Source: Ideonella sp. MAG2 (GTDB lineage Bacteria > Pseudomonadota > Gammaproteobacteria > Burkholderiales > Burkholderiaceae_C). Taken from it: a stretch of DNA of 32,131 nt. The DNA lies in contig PTEU01000002.1 of assembly GCA_004359425.1 (NCBI GenBank), forward strand, positions 42,277 to 74,407, written 5' to 3'. The translations under genes were made by a program, and so were the position numbers. Under the pieces are notes generated by a model. It was not told the origin of the DNA. It did not search any database and saw only the letters and a program-made list of their open reading frames with translations. Shown here piece after piece: positions 25,174 to 32,131 of the stretch (the first letter of the stretch is position 1; each line of letters begins with the position of its first letter).

Positions 25174-26208
25174 TCAAGCGGCTGCAATGACAGGCCGACT
25201 CATCGGCACACACCAAAACCCACCGATGATGGTGGTTGGCCCCGTCGCCTTAAAGCCAAAACGCCGGTACACAGGCTCTGCGCCCAAGCTGGAGTAAACC
25301 GTGAACTCACCTTCTTCGCCACGAAGGTTCTGAGCATGCGCCAGGGCTGCCGCCCACAAGGCGCTGCCTATCCCTCCGCATTGGCTGGCGGCCTGCACAA
25401 AGAACTGGCCGATGTAGCTCAGGTCTTTCACCATGATCATGCCGCGCACTTGGCCCTCCACTTCGGCCACCATGTAAAAGCGGTCTGAGCGGGCCATGAC
25501 CTGCGCAAACGCTACTGGCTCCATGCTCTGATAAAAGGCCGCCGCGTCGTCCCCCTGCGGGTCCACCAAGAGCGCGTCGGTGAGCCCACAAACCAGCGCA
25601 GAAATCTCCGTCGCATCCGTGGGGTCGGCCAAGCGAATGCAGACCTCCGGGCGGCTTTGAACTGAGGCGGCGGCGACCTGCGCAGGCTTGCCTGCCCCAC
25701 TTCTTGGCTCCAATGCCGCCAGCACCTGCCCAAGCCGCGCCTCAACCGACTGATCGCCCTCCAATCGCAGCACCGGGCAAGTGCGGGCTTCCAGCCACGC
25801 AAGATGCTTGGCCAAGCTGCGCCCTTCAGAAGGGCCGGTGTCATAGGCCGCCGCCCAGGCCAGAAAGGCCGGGTCTGCATGGCCGAACCGCGCTGTCTCG
25901 CGCTGTCGCAAACGTTCAATGCGCAGCGCGGTGGGCAGGGTCAAGAACACCACCCAATCAAAGGCGTCTTCGACCTCCGCACCCCAGCCGACCACCGATC
26001 CGCTCATCACCACCGAGCCAGGACCACTCAGGGCATCGAGGACCCTATCCAGCCGTTCAGTGACTGGCCGTTTGTGCACAAAGGGCGGGGTGGTGGGCAG
26101 CCAATAGCAGTCATCACCATCCAGATGGCGCGCGGACAATGCCTCTGCCAATGCTGCGCCCAAGGTGGTGGTGCCACTGCCGGAAGCGCCGGTGATGAGG
26201 ATTCGCAT
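25174..26208 (-). CDS. Adenylate-kinase-like P-loop protein fused to GNAT acetyltransferase
   Basis: 344 aa. Residues 1-~170: P-loop GASGSGTTTLG at 7-17, HLDGDDCYWLPTTPPF, VVFLTLPTALRIERLRQRE. This is the fold of adenylate-kinase-like small-molecule kinases, whose loop carries TTT as seen here. After a linker (~171-190), residues ~191-344 are a GNAT domain: VCIRLADPTDATEISALV, FYMVAEVEGQVRGMIMVKDL, the acetyl-CoA loop SQCGGIGSALWAAALAHA, and YRRFGFKATGPTTIIGG. The frame is continuous, unlike the broken genes nearby, so the fusion may be genuine. The two activities could act on one small molecule; the substrate is unknown. Confidence 0.8.
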   Translation of the reverse strand: MRILITGASGSGTTTLGAALAEALSARHLDGDDCYWLPTTPPFVHKRPVTERLDRVLDALSGPGSVVMSGSVVGWGAEVEDAFDWVVFLTLPTALRIERLRQRETARFGHADPAFLAWAAAYDTGPSEGRSLAKHLAWLEARTCPVLRLEGDQSVEARLGQVLAALEPRSGAGKPAQVAAASVQSRPEVCIRLADPTDATEISALVCGLTDALLVDPQGDDAAAFYQSMEPVAFAQVMARSDRFYMVAEVEGQVRGMIMVKDLSYIGQFFVQAASQCGGIGSALWAAALAHAQNLRGEEGEFTVYSSLGAEPVYRRFGFKATGPTTIIGGFWCVPMSRPVIAAA

Positions 26209-26365
26209 GGGGGCATTCTGCCAACGGTCACACCCCGAGCATCGGTGGACTCACACAAGTCCCGCGCCGACATAAGGCAGGGAAGCCACTCACGCACCCA
26301 GAGAGCCAGAGTGCGGCAACCCCTTCTGCCTCCCAGCGCGACCGAGTCAGCTGTACATTGGGGCA

Positions 26366-26866
26366 ATGGACATCGCCACGCACCCCATCCAAACTTGCGC
26401 GCACTTGTTCCTGAGTTCGCTCAATGAACCGCAATGCAATACCCTGCGGCTCATCGTGCTTGAAGCTGGGCCGTGTACGCTGCCAAATCTCACTGGCGTG
26501 GCAACTTCGGAACAAACTGATCGATCGGATCCCCCGGTCAGCGGTGCCATACGTGTAAATCATCTGTCGGCCCATCGCAGCTTCGAACTGTATTGGGACA
26601 GTTATGTGGCGTATTCCGTCAGAAACGAGAGCTACAGCGAACGAGACCCTTCGGCAGATTATGTTGGGCAGGTCCTTCTTCGCTACTCGAAGTCCCGCTT
26701 CTTGGACTACGTGGCCCAGTGCACTTTTGCCAACAGCGACTATCCAGGCCCTCTGACCCACTGGGGCGTCGTGTGCAGTGAACACATCATCGATGTCGTC
26801 TCGACCGAGGAGCCTGTCATCCGTGAATTGAAGGTCGAGTCAGACGCTCAATCCCGGCCCGACTGA
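26366..26866 (+). CDS. Conserved hypothetical protein
   Basis: 166 aa, ATG 26366 preceded by GGGG 4 bp upstream. No known catalytic motif. A compact aromatic-rich middle stands out: HRSFELYWDSYVAYSVRNES, YSKSRFLDYVAQCTFANSDY, then GPLTHWGVVCSEHIIDVVST, reading like one small soluble domain. It seems familiar as an uncharacterised proteobacterial family, but I cannot name it. It is flanked by genes on the opposite strand, so it is probably monocistronic. 26209-26365 before it holds no clear gene. Confidence 0.65.
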   Translation: MDIATHPIQTCAHLFLSSLNEPQCNTLRLIVLEAGPCTLPNLTGVATSEQTDRSDPPVSGAIRVNHLSAHRSFELYWDSYVAYSVRNESYSERDPSADYVGQVLLRYSKSRFLDYVAQCTFANSDYPGPLTHWGVVCSEHIIDVVSTEEPVIRELKVESDAQSRPD

Positions 26867-26912
26867 TCGGCGCGCAAAGAAGGCAAGGCATGTCCAACTC
26901 CTTGCGACGTCA

Positions 26913-27761
26913 CTACCGGGCGGTCACTACTGCTGATTCAGCGGCCATCCACACCCCGAAGTCATCCAGAAACTGCGCCAACGTCGCTTTGTCGCTCGTC
27001 GGCCCAATCGCCCACTGCAGCGCCTGTCGCATCTGCGGCGCTTGCTCCGGATAGTGGCGGGCGAAGGCGGCATAGCAGGGGTAGAGATCGCGGGTATAGG
27101 TTCTCTCTCGCGCCATGGTCAACTCAAAGCCCGCACGGACCACGCGCTTCATGATCCATTGGCACCAGTCTTGGCCGTCTCTGGCTTCACCCGCCTCTGG
27201 GCAGTGCACCGTGAACTCTTGCAGGTCGTCTGCCAGGGTCAGCGCATGGCTCGCCAAGGCAGGGCCTGGTTTGAAGCCGGGCAAAGTGGGGGCCAAGTCC
27301 TGGCCCCACAAGCAGATGGACTGCGTTTTGATCAGGAAAGGCCAAACCCATGCTGCTGTGTCTTCACGCACGGTGCAGAGCGACACCATGGCCAGCTCCA
27401 CGCCGGATTGAAACGGGAAGTCCTGTGCCAAGCGAGGGTGCAAGACCTCGACCCAAGACCTGTCTGCGTCCTCGGGTTCGCCGTGCAGCACAGCGAACGT
27501 GTCGATGTCTGACACATCCAGCATGGCCGTCCCCTTGGCCACCGACCCGCGCACATAGACGCTGTGCAAGCGCGCGCCGAAATGGGAGCGATAAGCCTCC
27601 ACGACGGCCGCGACTGCAACTGACCAGGGCGGCGCAATCAGGTCGCGGTGGCAAGGGTTGATGAGAAAGCCCTCTGCGTCTACAGAGAGGACATCGCCGA
27701 TGGGCCGTATGACGCCCGTGACCACATCGATACCCGAACCGGCTTCAAAACGGAATGACAT
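26913..27761 (-). CDS. Nucleotidyltransferase-domain protein
   Basis: 282 aa. The polymerase-beta-type nucleotidyltransferase motif is clear: SVYVRGSVAKGTAMLDVSDID (~65-85), i.e. GS followed by two acidic metal ligands as DID, with a third acidic candidate in GVELAMV. The C-terminal half is helical (DWCQWIMKRVVRAGFELTMA; YPCYAAFARHYPEQAPQMRQ), like the helical cap of aminoglycoside-type nucleotidyltransferases. It overlaps the preceding Sel1-repeat gene by 17 bp, so they are co-transcribed. It may adenylylate a small molecule, protein or RNA; no antitoxin partner of the MNT/HEPN kind is visible. Confidence 0.75.
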   Translation of the reverse strand: MSFRFEAGSGIDVVTGVIRPIGDVLSVDAEGFLINPCHRDLIAPPWSVAVAAVVEAYRSHFGARLHSVYVRGSVAKGTAMLDVSDIDTFAVLHGEPEDADRSWVEVLHPRLAQDFPFQSGVELAMVSLCTVREDTAAWVWPFLIKTQSICLWGQDLAPTLPGFKPGPALASHALTLADDLQEFTVHCPEAGEARDGQDWCQWIMKRVVRAGFELTMARERTYTRDLYPCYAAFARHYPEQAPQMRQALQWAIGPTSDKATLAQFLDDFGVWMAAESAVVTAR

Positions 27762-28326
27762 CCTTGTCCTTCAGCTTGGCCCACCATTCGGCGGCAAGCT
27801 CGGTACTCTTGGGAAAGCCGTAGCTGCCTTGGGCATAGGCGTGGGACAGGAACTGAATCGCACCTTCGAATTTTTCTGCAGCCGCTTCGCGTATCAAGGT
27901 CAAACCTTGGGTCTCATTCCTATCGACACCACGCCCTGACAGCATATTCAGGCCATGACACCACTTGGCATAGGTATGCCCCAAGGCGGCGGCCTCCTGG
28001 AAATAGCGGCTGGACTCTGCAACGGTGGGCTCCTGATCCAGTTCACAACCCAAGAAGAACATCGCCTCGGCACTACCTTGACGAGCTGCTTCTTCAGCAC
28101 GTTGGCGGTGTAAGCGGTCAAAGTCCTGATCAGAAAGCGCCCTGTCCCTGACCATTGGCATCGACGCCAACATCCACATGGCAGGGCCATCCCCTTGTTC
28201 TGCCAAGGGGGTGAGCACCTTTTTCGCCCACTCAAGAAGCTTGTTATGTCGGCGTCGATCCGCCGTCCGCCATGCGGCCTGAAGCAAGGCATGGGCTTCC
28301 GCCAAAGGACCGTTCTGATGCCGCAC
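27745..28326 (-). CDS. Sel1/TPR-repeat protein
   Basis: 193 aa, mostly Sel1-like helical repeats: VLTPLAEQGDGPAMWMLASM, RAEEAARQGSAEAMFFLGCE, SRYFQEAAALGHTYAKWCHG and GLTLIREAAAEKFEGAIQFL, ending in YGFPKSTELAAEWWAKLKDK. There is no signal peptide, so it is probably cytoplasmic. Sel1 proteins are scaffolds for protein contacts. The 17-bp overlap with the nucleotidyltransferase gene suggests a shared role, perhaps presenting a target to it. Confidence 0.8.
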   Translation of the reverse strand: MRHQNGPLAEAHALLQAAWRTADRRRHNKLLEWAKKVLTPLAEQGDGPAMWMLASMPMVRDRALSDQDFDRLHRQRAEEAARQGSAEAMFFLGCELDQEPTVAESSRYFQEAAALGHTYAKWCHGLNMLSGRGVDRNETQGLTLIREAAAEKFEGAIQFLSHAYAQGSYGFPKSTELAAEWWAKLKDKDVIPF

Positions 28327-28453
28327 TATGCACCCCTGTAACTCTCATTCGTCCGCGCATTGTCGTGGATGGAATGGAGCTCTTCAGCTACTCCTAGGAG
28401 GTGGTGATGTGCCGGCCCTCATCCTCAAAGAGCCCACTCACCCACTCAAAGTG

Positions 28454-28620
28454 CTACGCCACACTCACCGCGGGCGCGTGGCCGCAGCCAGGCACGGTGA
28501 TGAGTTGGGCGCAGGGGCCGCGTTGGGTCATTTCTAGGGCGACCTCGGCCTTCAGGAACGCGAAGTGGCACGTTGTCTGTATGCCCTGAGGCATCTGCAG
28601 GCCCATGCTGTTGCCGGCCT
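28454..28620 (-). pseudogene. Possible C-terminal remnant of an alpha/beta hydrolase
   Basis: One minus-strand frame reads AFLKAEVALEMTQRGPCAQL, then ITVPGCGHAPAVSVA and stops at 28454-28456. GxGHAP preceded by EMTQRGP resembles the region around the catalytic His of alpha/beta hydrolases. No start, nucleophile elbow or rest of the fold is present. Short and uncertain, it fits the degraded character of 28327-28623, which otherwise shows nothing. Confidence 0.35.
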
Positions 28621-28623
28621 GCG

Positions 28624-29192
28624 CTATTCGTATCGTTCGTAGTTGTGTGCTTCGTTCCCCAGCAGCCGCCGCAGGCGTGGGTGGACGAAGAGCTTCTCTT
28701 TGCCCAACGCTTTTTCTTCCAGCACGCCCAGTTCGGCCAGCGCATGCAGGTAGCGGGATGCCGCCTGATGCTGGGCGATGCCACGGTCTACCAAATTGGC
28801 GATGCGGCAGATAAGGGACGCTGGGTCAGCGAAGCTGCACCCCAGTACAGAGCCCCTCGGTTGCGAAGCGCTTCTTTGGTAGCCGGGTCGGCCTGTTGTT
28901 CGGCAGCGTCTGCGTACTGGAACAGCCGGTCGGCCGTGGTGACGATGTTCTCGATTTCCGAACTGTCCCGCGCTTCCAGCATGGGCAGGGTGTTCACCAG
29001 CATGGCCGGGTTGGGCATCAGGGCGGCCGCCTGATTCAACGCAGCCAAGGCCGCCCGTGCCGGGATACAAGCCTTGCACACCGCGCGCGTTTCCAGTTCC
29101 ACCAGGGGTGGCAGGGGCGGCAAGGGGTGGTAGGGTTTTCCGGGCAGCCCCTATGTCGTCGCCAGCGACATGTCACGCCAACGTGTCGTCAT
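28624..29192 (-). pseudogene. Fic-family protein remnant: premature stop plus deleted catalytic core
   Basis: An ATG at 29192 opens MTTRWRDMSLATT and meets an in-frame TAG at 29153-29151. The frame then continues as a Fic N-terminal domain: PYHPLPPLPPLVELETRAVC, ARAALAALNQAAALMPNPAM, DSSEIENIVTTADRLFQYAD, up to ALRNRGALYWG near 28840. The next bases switch frame directly to the Fic C-terminal winged helix (ANLVDRGIAQHQAASRYLHA, LFVHPRLRRLLGNEAHNYER). The whole Fic core with the HPFxxGNGR AMP-transfer motif, roughly 150-200 residues, is absent. The gene is dead. TTG 29123 could restart only the N-terminal part. Confidence 0.85.
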
Positions 29193-29247
29193 TCTTCGAT
29201 TTTTGCGACCGGTCACCCACTCCCTCACCGCTCAAGTGCCCGCTCAC

Positions 29248-30864
29248 TCAATCTGGGATGAGCAGGGTATTGCCCTCACGCACGATTTGATCCCCACCGG
29301 CCGGGTTGCTGGCGATGGCGGGCACGTTGGCAGCGGTCAGCGCGGTGGCGCTGCTGGCGCGGGGCGTGGTGCGCACCACCTGGCTGGGGGGCAGGGGCGT
29401 GCCCTCGGTCAGGAGGGCCCACACGGCATCCATGGCGCGGTTGAAGTACACATGCAGCGGCACATAGCGGGTGTCATAGCCCAGCAGCGGCCCAAAGGAG
29501 ATGAAGCTGTCGAAGTGCTGGGCGTTGGTCACCTCCACATAGCGGGCCTGGCTGGGCTTGCCGTCTTTGAGCAGGTGGCGGCCGTAGTAGGCGCGTGCGG
29601 TGTGGTTGACGGGCAGCAGGGCGTCGTTGCGCCCGGCCACGATCAGCACCGGCCGCCCCCTCAACTTGGCCGTTTGGCGCACCTCGTCCATGCCGGCGCG
29701 TACGCGGTCGCTCTGGGTCTTGAGCAGGCCGGTCAAGGGCTGCTTGGTCACTGGGTCGCGGCCTGTGACCAAAGAGCGCAGGCAGAGCGCACCATCAAGC
29801 GCAAAGTCTGCGCTGCCACTGCTGGGTGAGCTGGCCAAAAAGTCCAGCCTGGCACCGCCCACTGCGTTGTTCCACACGATGTTGACGCCGCCGGTGGGTG
29901 GCACGCCATTGCCGCTGGCAAACAGCCCCGCTTGCACGGCGGGGATTTGGGGCACCACGGCGCCCGTGGCGTCGGTGTTGGCAAAGCTGTAACCGCAAAC
30001 GCTGTCGGTCACGCTGAAACGGCCCCAGGCGTTGGTGTAGGTCACGGCGATGGAGTTGGTGGCAAAGCGAAAGTGCGAGGCTTGCAGAAAGTCACTCTCA
30101 GCCTGCCAGCCGTAGGCCCGCAGTTGGGCCAGCGCGGCGTCGGCTTTGTCTGTCAGGGTCTCGCCTTGAATCAAGCCTTTGGCGGCCAAGGCATTGCAGC
30201 GGGCTTCTGCGCTGGCGGTGTAGGCCGCAGGCCAGAAAGCGGGGCTGACGCCAATGCCCGCTTGCGGCGAGAGCACGGCGCAGGCCTGGTAGACATTGGC
30301 ATGGGTGAAGTAGTCCAGCAGCCTGCGGCTGTGCTTGGGCACGACTTGGCTGCCCTGCTGGATCACCAGCTCGGGCGTGCCGTGGGGCTGCACATTGGGC
30401 TCACTCACGGCCACGCCGTCAATCAGGCCCTCGGTGTCTTGCTCCAAGGCTGCCAGCGCCGCGCCGCCGCCGTTGGAGACGCTGGACGCAATCACCACCG
30501 TGTTGTTGGTGCGATAAAAGGGCTTACTGGCTCCGCGCGGCAGCGCCCCCGGGGTGTGATAGGTGTTGAGCACATGCAGGGCAAAGCGCACGGCGTCCAG
30601 GGTGTAGCGGCCCCAGTCTTTGTCGGGCCATTGCTGCGAGTGGGCGTGTTTATAGGCCACGCGGTGGGGGGTGGCGGCGTTGAAGGCGGCCAAGTCTTCG
30701 GCACTGACCTTGGCTTTGAACTGCGCCTCGGTGCCAGCACTGGCGGCATTCAGCAGCGTGCCATCGCGGGCCGTCACGGTGCCCGTCATCAGGTCATGAA
30801 AGCCGTTACCGCTGCCTTTGTCGGTGTAGGCCACGGCACAGCCGCGCTTCAAGCCCCATTCGCC
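29248..30864 (-). pseudogene. 3-hydroxybutyrate-oligomer hydrolase lacking its N-terminus
   Basis: About 539 codons of the 3HBOH family, which splits oligomers of 3-hydroxybutyrate from PHB breakdown. Homology begins abruptly at GEWGLKRGCAVAYTDKGSG (30864). Family members of ~690-700 aa carry about 150 more residues before this, including the secretion signal. The lipase-like serine motif SSVSNGGG, RPVLIVAGRNDALLPVNHTA (Asp) and NAQHFD (His) remain, so the catalytic triad may be intact. Only a TTG (30852) is available as start, overlapping the yiaA stop by 4 bp. Upstream sequence belongs to yiaA, so the break lies near 30865. A coupled truncated product is possible but would lack export. Confidence 0.8.
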
Positions 30865-31298
30865 CGAGGTGAGGCTTCGGCAGCCGTGGTGTCGGTGGAA
30901 TCGGCCAGCAAGGCCATGTCCCGTACATTCTTTTGCACGGCCACAGCGCCGAAGAGGCTGAGCAAGAACGACATGGCGTAAAAGCCTTTTTCACTACTCG
31001 ACAAGCTGGCGTTCCACAGGCCAATGGTCAGCAGGCACAGCGCCATGATCAAAGCCACCCAGCACAGGCTGAAGTACATATTGGTGACGGGGATGCCTTC
31101 CATGCGGTCACGCACCGACTTTTGCAAAGACACCGCTGCAAACAAGCCGAACATCAGCAAGGTGAAGTAATAACCCTGCTCATTGAGGGCCATGGAGGAC
31201 CCCCACAGGCCGGAAAGATAGACCACCGCGCCGATCACCAGGGCGGCCCAAGAGGCCCCCACAAAAGCCGGGGTTGGGCGTGGCAGGGCTTGTTTCAT
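30849..31298 (-). CDS. yiaA: YiaA/YiaB-family inner-membrane protein
   Basis: 149 aa, four predicted membrane segments in two similar halves: FVGASWAALVIGAVVYLSGL with GYYFTLLMFGLFAAVSLQKSVRD, then FSLCWVALIMALCLLTIGLW with GFYAMSFLLSLFGAVAVQKNVRD. The duplicated QK(S/N)VRD ending is the YiaA/YiaB signature. Function of the family is unknown. It overlaps the small membrane gene upstream by ATGA. The last few residues (SPRANGA) appear to be encoded by hydrolase DNA read in another frame, so the original C-terminus may be altered. Confidence 0.88.
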   Translation of the reverse strand: MKQALPRPTPAFVGASWAALVIGAVVYLSGLWGSSMALNEQGYYFTLLMFGLFAAVSLQKSVRDRMEGIPVTNMYFSLCWVALIMALCLLTIGLWNASLSSSEKGFYAMSFLLSLFGAVAVQKNVRDMALLADSTDTTAAEASPRANGA

Positions 31299-31534
31299 GC
31301 ATGTTCCTCAAATCGTGTTGCTGGCAATGACCACACTGCGCGCAAGCGCAGATGCTTGGCTGCCCCGGGGTCCTGGGCAGCCGCAATTGTGTCAGGCTCA
31401 GCGAGGGCCACCAAGGGCCGACGCACGGGTTGAGGCGGTAACGATGAGCGTGCCGCCGTGATGAATATCCAAGCCAAGGTGGCAATCACCGTCAGCCAAA
31501 AAAAGACCAACAAACCTGTCGCAAAGGTCACCAT
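31295..31534 (-). CDS. Small single-span membrane protein
   Basis: 79 aa, start ATG 31534 with GGAGG about 7 bp upstream, a good ribosome-binding site. The N-terminus is one membrane helix, VTFATGLLVFFWLTVIATLAWIF; the rest is a short Pro/Ala/Arg-rich cytoplasmic tail. Coupled to yiaA by a 4-bp overlap, so the two probably act together in the inner membrane. No family recognised. 31535-31729 upstream holds only the promoter region shared with the divergent GntR gene. Confidence 0.7.
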   Translation of the reverse strand: MVTFATGLLVFFWLTVIATLAWIFITAARSSLPPQPVRRPLVALAEPDTIAAAQDPGAAKHLRLRAVWSLPATRFEEHA

Positions 31535-31729
31535 GATCTGCCTCCCCGGCTCATTTTTGTGGTGATGGGCGGATGCTAGTCCGACTCAACAATGTGTAGC
31601 AAATCGCGCTTAGGGGGGTGCCAAGCCCTGGCATTTGTGCTGTACCTCGGCCGCTCCCGGGGTGCGGTGCAGTGAGCGGCACGCCAGCACCGCTGCGCCA
31701 GCGCGAGGCCTCAGGGAATTCCCCATGAG

Positions 31730-31751
31730 TAATTCTGTAATTACAGAATTA
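31730..31751. promoter_or_regulatory. 22-bp perfect palindrome, probable GntR operator
   Basis: TAATTCTGTAA followed by TTACAGAATTA, a perfect two-fold palindrome ending 10 bp before the GntR-family ATG. It is AT-rich in a GC-rich genome and large enough for a regulator dimer. It could also control the divergent yiaA operon. Confidence 0.65.
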
Positions 31752-31761
31752 TGCTGACATC

Positions 31762-32131
31762 ATGTCTCTCACCACCCCGCTGCGCGGCACCTCTTTGCAC
31801 GACTCCGTGGCCGACCGCCTGCGGGCCATGGTGTTCGAGCGGCATCTGGCCCCCGGGGCCTGGATTGACGAGCTGGCCCTGGCCAGCGCCTGGCAGATCA
31901 GCCGCACCCCGCTGCGCGAGGCACTCAAGGTGCTGGCGGCCGAGGGCCTGGTGGAATTGGTGCCCCGCCGGGGCTGCCGGGTGATGGAGCTGAGCGACGC
32001 CGACGCCGAGCAACTCTTTCCGGTGATGGCCATGCTGGAGGGCCGCTGCGCCCACGAGGCGACCCTGCGCGCCACGGCCACAGACCGGGCCGAACTCAAA
32101 CGCCTGCACCTGGTGCTGGAGCAATACGCCG
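31762..32131 (+). CDS. GntR-family regulator, FadR/FCD subfamily (partial, runs off window)
   Basis: First 123 codons from ATG 31762. The winged helix is SLHDSVADRLRAMVFERHLA, DELALASAWQISRTPLREAL, AEGLVELVPRRGCRVM (~10-73), the classic GntR PLREAL signature. Then SDADAEQLFPVMAMLEGRCA begins the all-helical FCD ligand-binding domain, cut by the window end. Such proteins usually repress nearby catabolic operons and release DNA on binding a carboxylic acid. The palindrome directly before the start suggests autoregulation. The target operon lies beyond the window or includes the divergent membrane genes. Confidence 0.9.
   Translation, partial: MSLTTPLRGTSLHDSVADRLRAMVFERHLAPGAWIDELALASAWQISRTPLREALKVLAAEGLVELVPRRGCRVMELSDADAEQLFPVMAMLEGRCAHEATLRATATDRAELKRLHLVLEQYA

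Noticed and set aside
29932..30981. 349-aa plus-strand frame opposite the oligomer hydrolase
   Set aside because: Gly/Val/His-rich antisense reading; the minus strand has SNGG and other conserved motifs.
1..32131. CRISPR arrays, insertion sequences, prophage or tRNA attachment sites
   Set aside because: No regularly spaced repeats, transposase or integrase motifs, or tRNA-like cloverleaf were found on reading.

Overview
The window is 32 kb of GC-rich, densely coded DNA. Several traits suggest a betaproteobacterium of the Burkholderiales, most likely a Comamonadaceae relative: the codon use, a 3-hydroxybutyrate-oligomer hydrolase, a branched-chain-type (HAAT) ABC transporter beside acyl-CoA genes, and a Comamonadaceae-looking palindromic repeat inside uvrA. 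This placement is an inference from gene content. No rRNA, tRNA, CRISPR array or insertion sequence was seen.

Layout. (1) 1-3025, minus: the first ~1008 codons of uvrA, which runs off the left edge and carries an in-frame repeat-derived insert. (2) 3104-11339, minus: a TetR regulator (NemR/AcuR-like), then a HAAT-type transporter (livG, livF, binding protein, livH, livM), then an acyl-CoA dehydrogenase and a medium-chain dehydrogenase that are both truncated and joined at one breakpoint, then an acyl-CoA ligase. Matching TAGAC-N5-GTCT operators sit in front of both the regulator and livG, so the set looks like a regulated uptake and CoA-activation operon for an organic acid. (3) 11506-12778, plus: an outer-membrane lipocalin and a Phd/VapC toxin-antitoxin pair. 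(4) 12901-23261, plus: cupin, large LuxR/MalT-type ATPase regulator, TonB-dependent receptor, hyuA, hyuB and a hydantoin racemase. This reads as a locus for outer-membrane uptake and hydrolysis of a hydantoin- or oxoproline-like cyclic amide. Its end is damaged: the racemase runs into a fragment of an NCS1-type permease, which is fused in frame to a Xaa-Pro aminopeptidase lacking its start. (5) 24782-29192: small and accessory genes, including an HhH protein, a kinase-GNAT fusion, an uncharacterised 166-aa protein, a nucleotidyltransferase, a Sel1-repeat protein, and remnants of a hydrolase and a Fic protein. (6) 29248-31534, minus: a small membrane protein, YiaA, and a 3-hydroxybutyrate-oligomer hydrolase missing its N-terminus. 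(7) 31762-end, plus: the start of a GntR/FCD regulator behind a perfect 22-bp palindrome.

The most striking pattern is a series of sharp breakpoints (about 5205, 23045, 23560, 28840 and 30865). At each, a gene stops inside its conserved core and another begins inside its own, with no mobile element between. Either the genome is shedding DNA by clean deletions that leave fused remnants, or the assembly is collapsed at these points. Reads spanning the joints would decide. The other two highlights are the repeat that has become part of the UvrA protein and the LAL-regulated TonB/hydantoinase locus.
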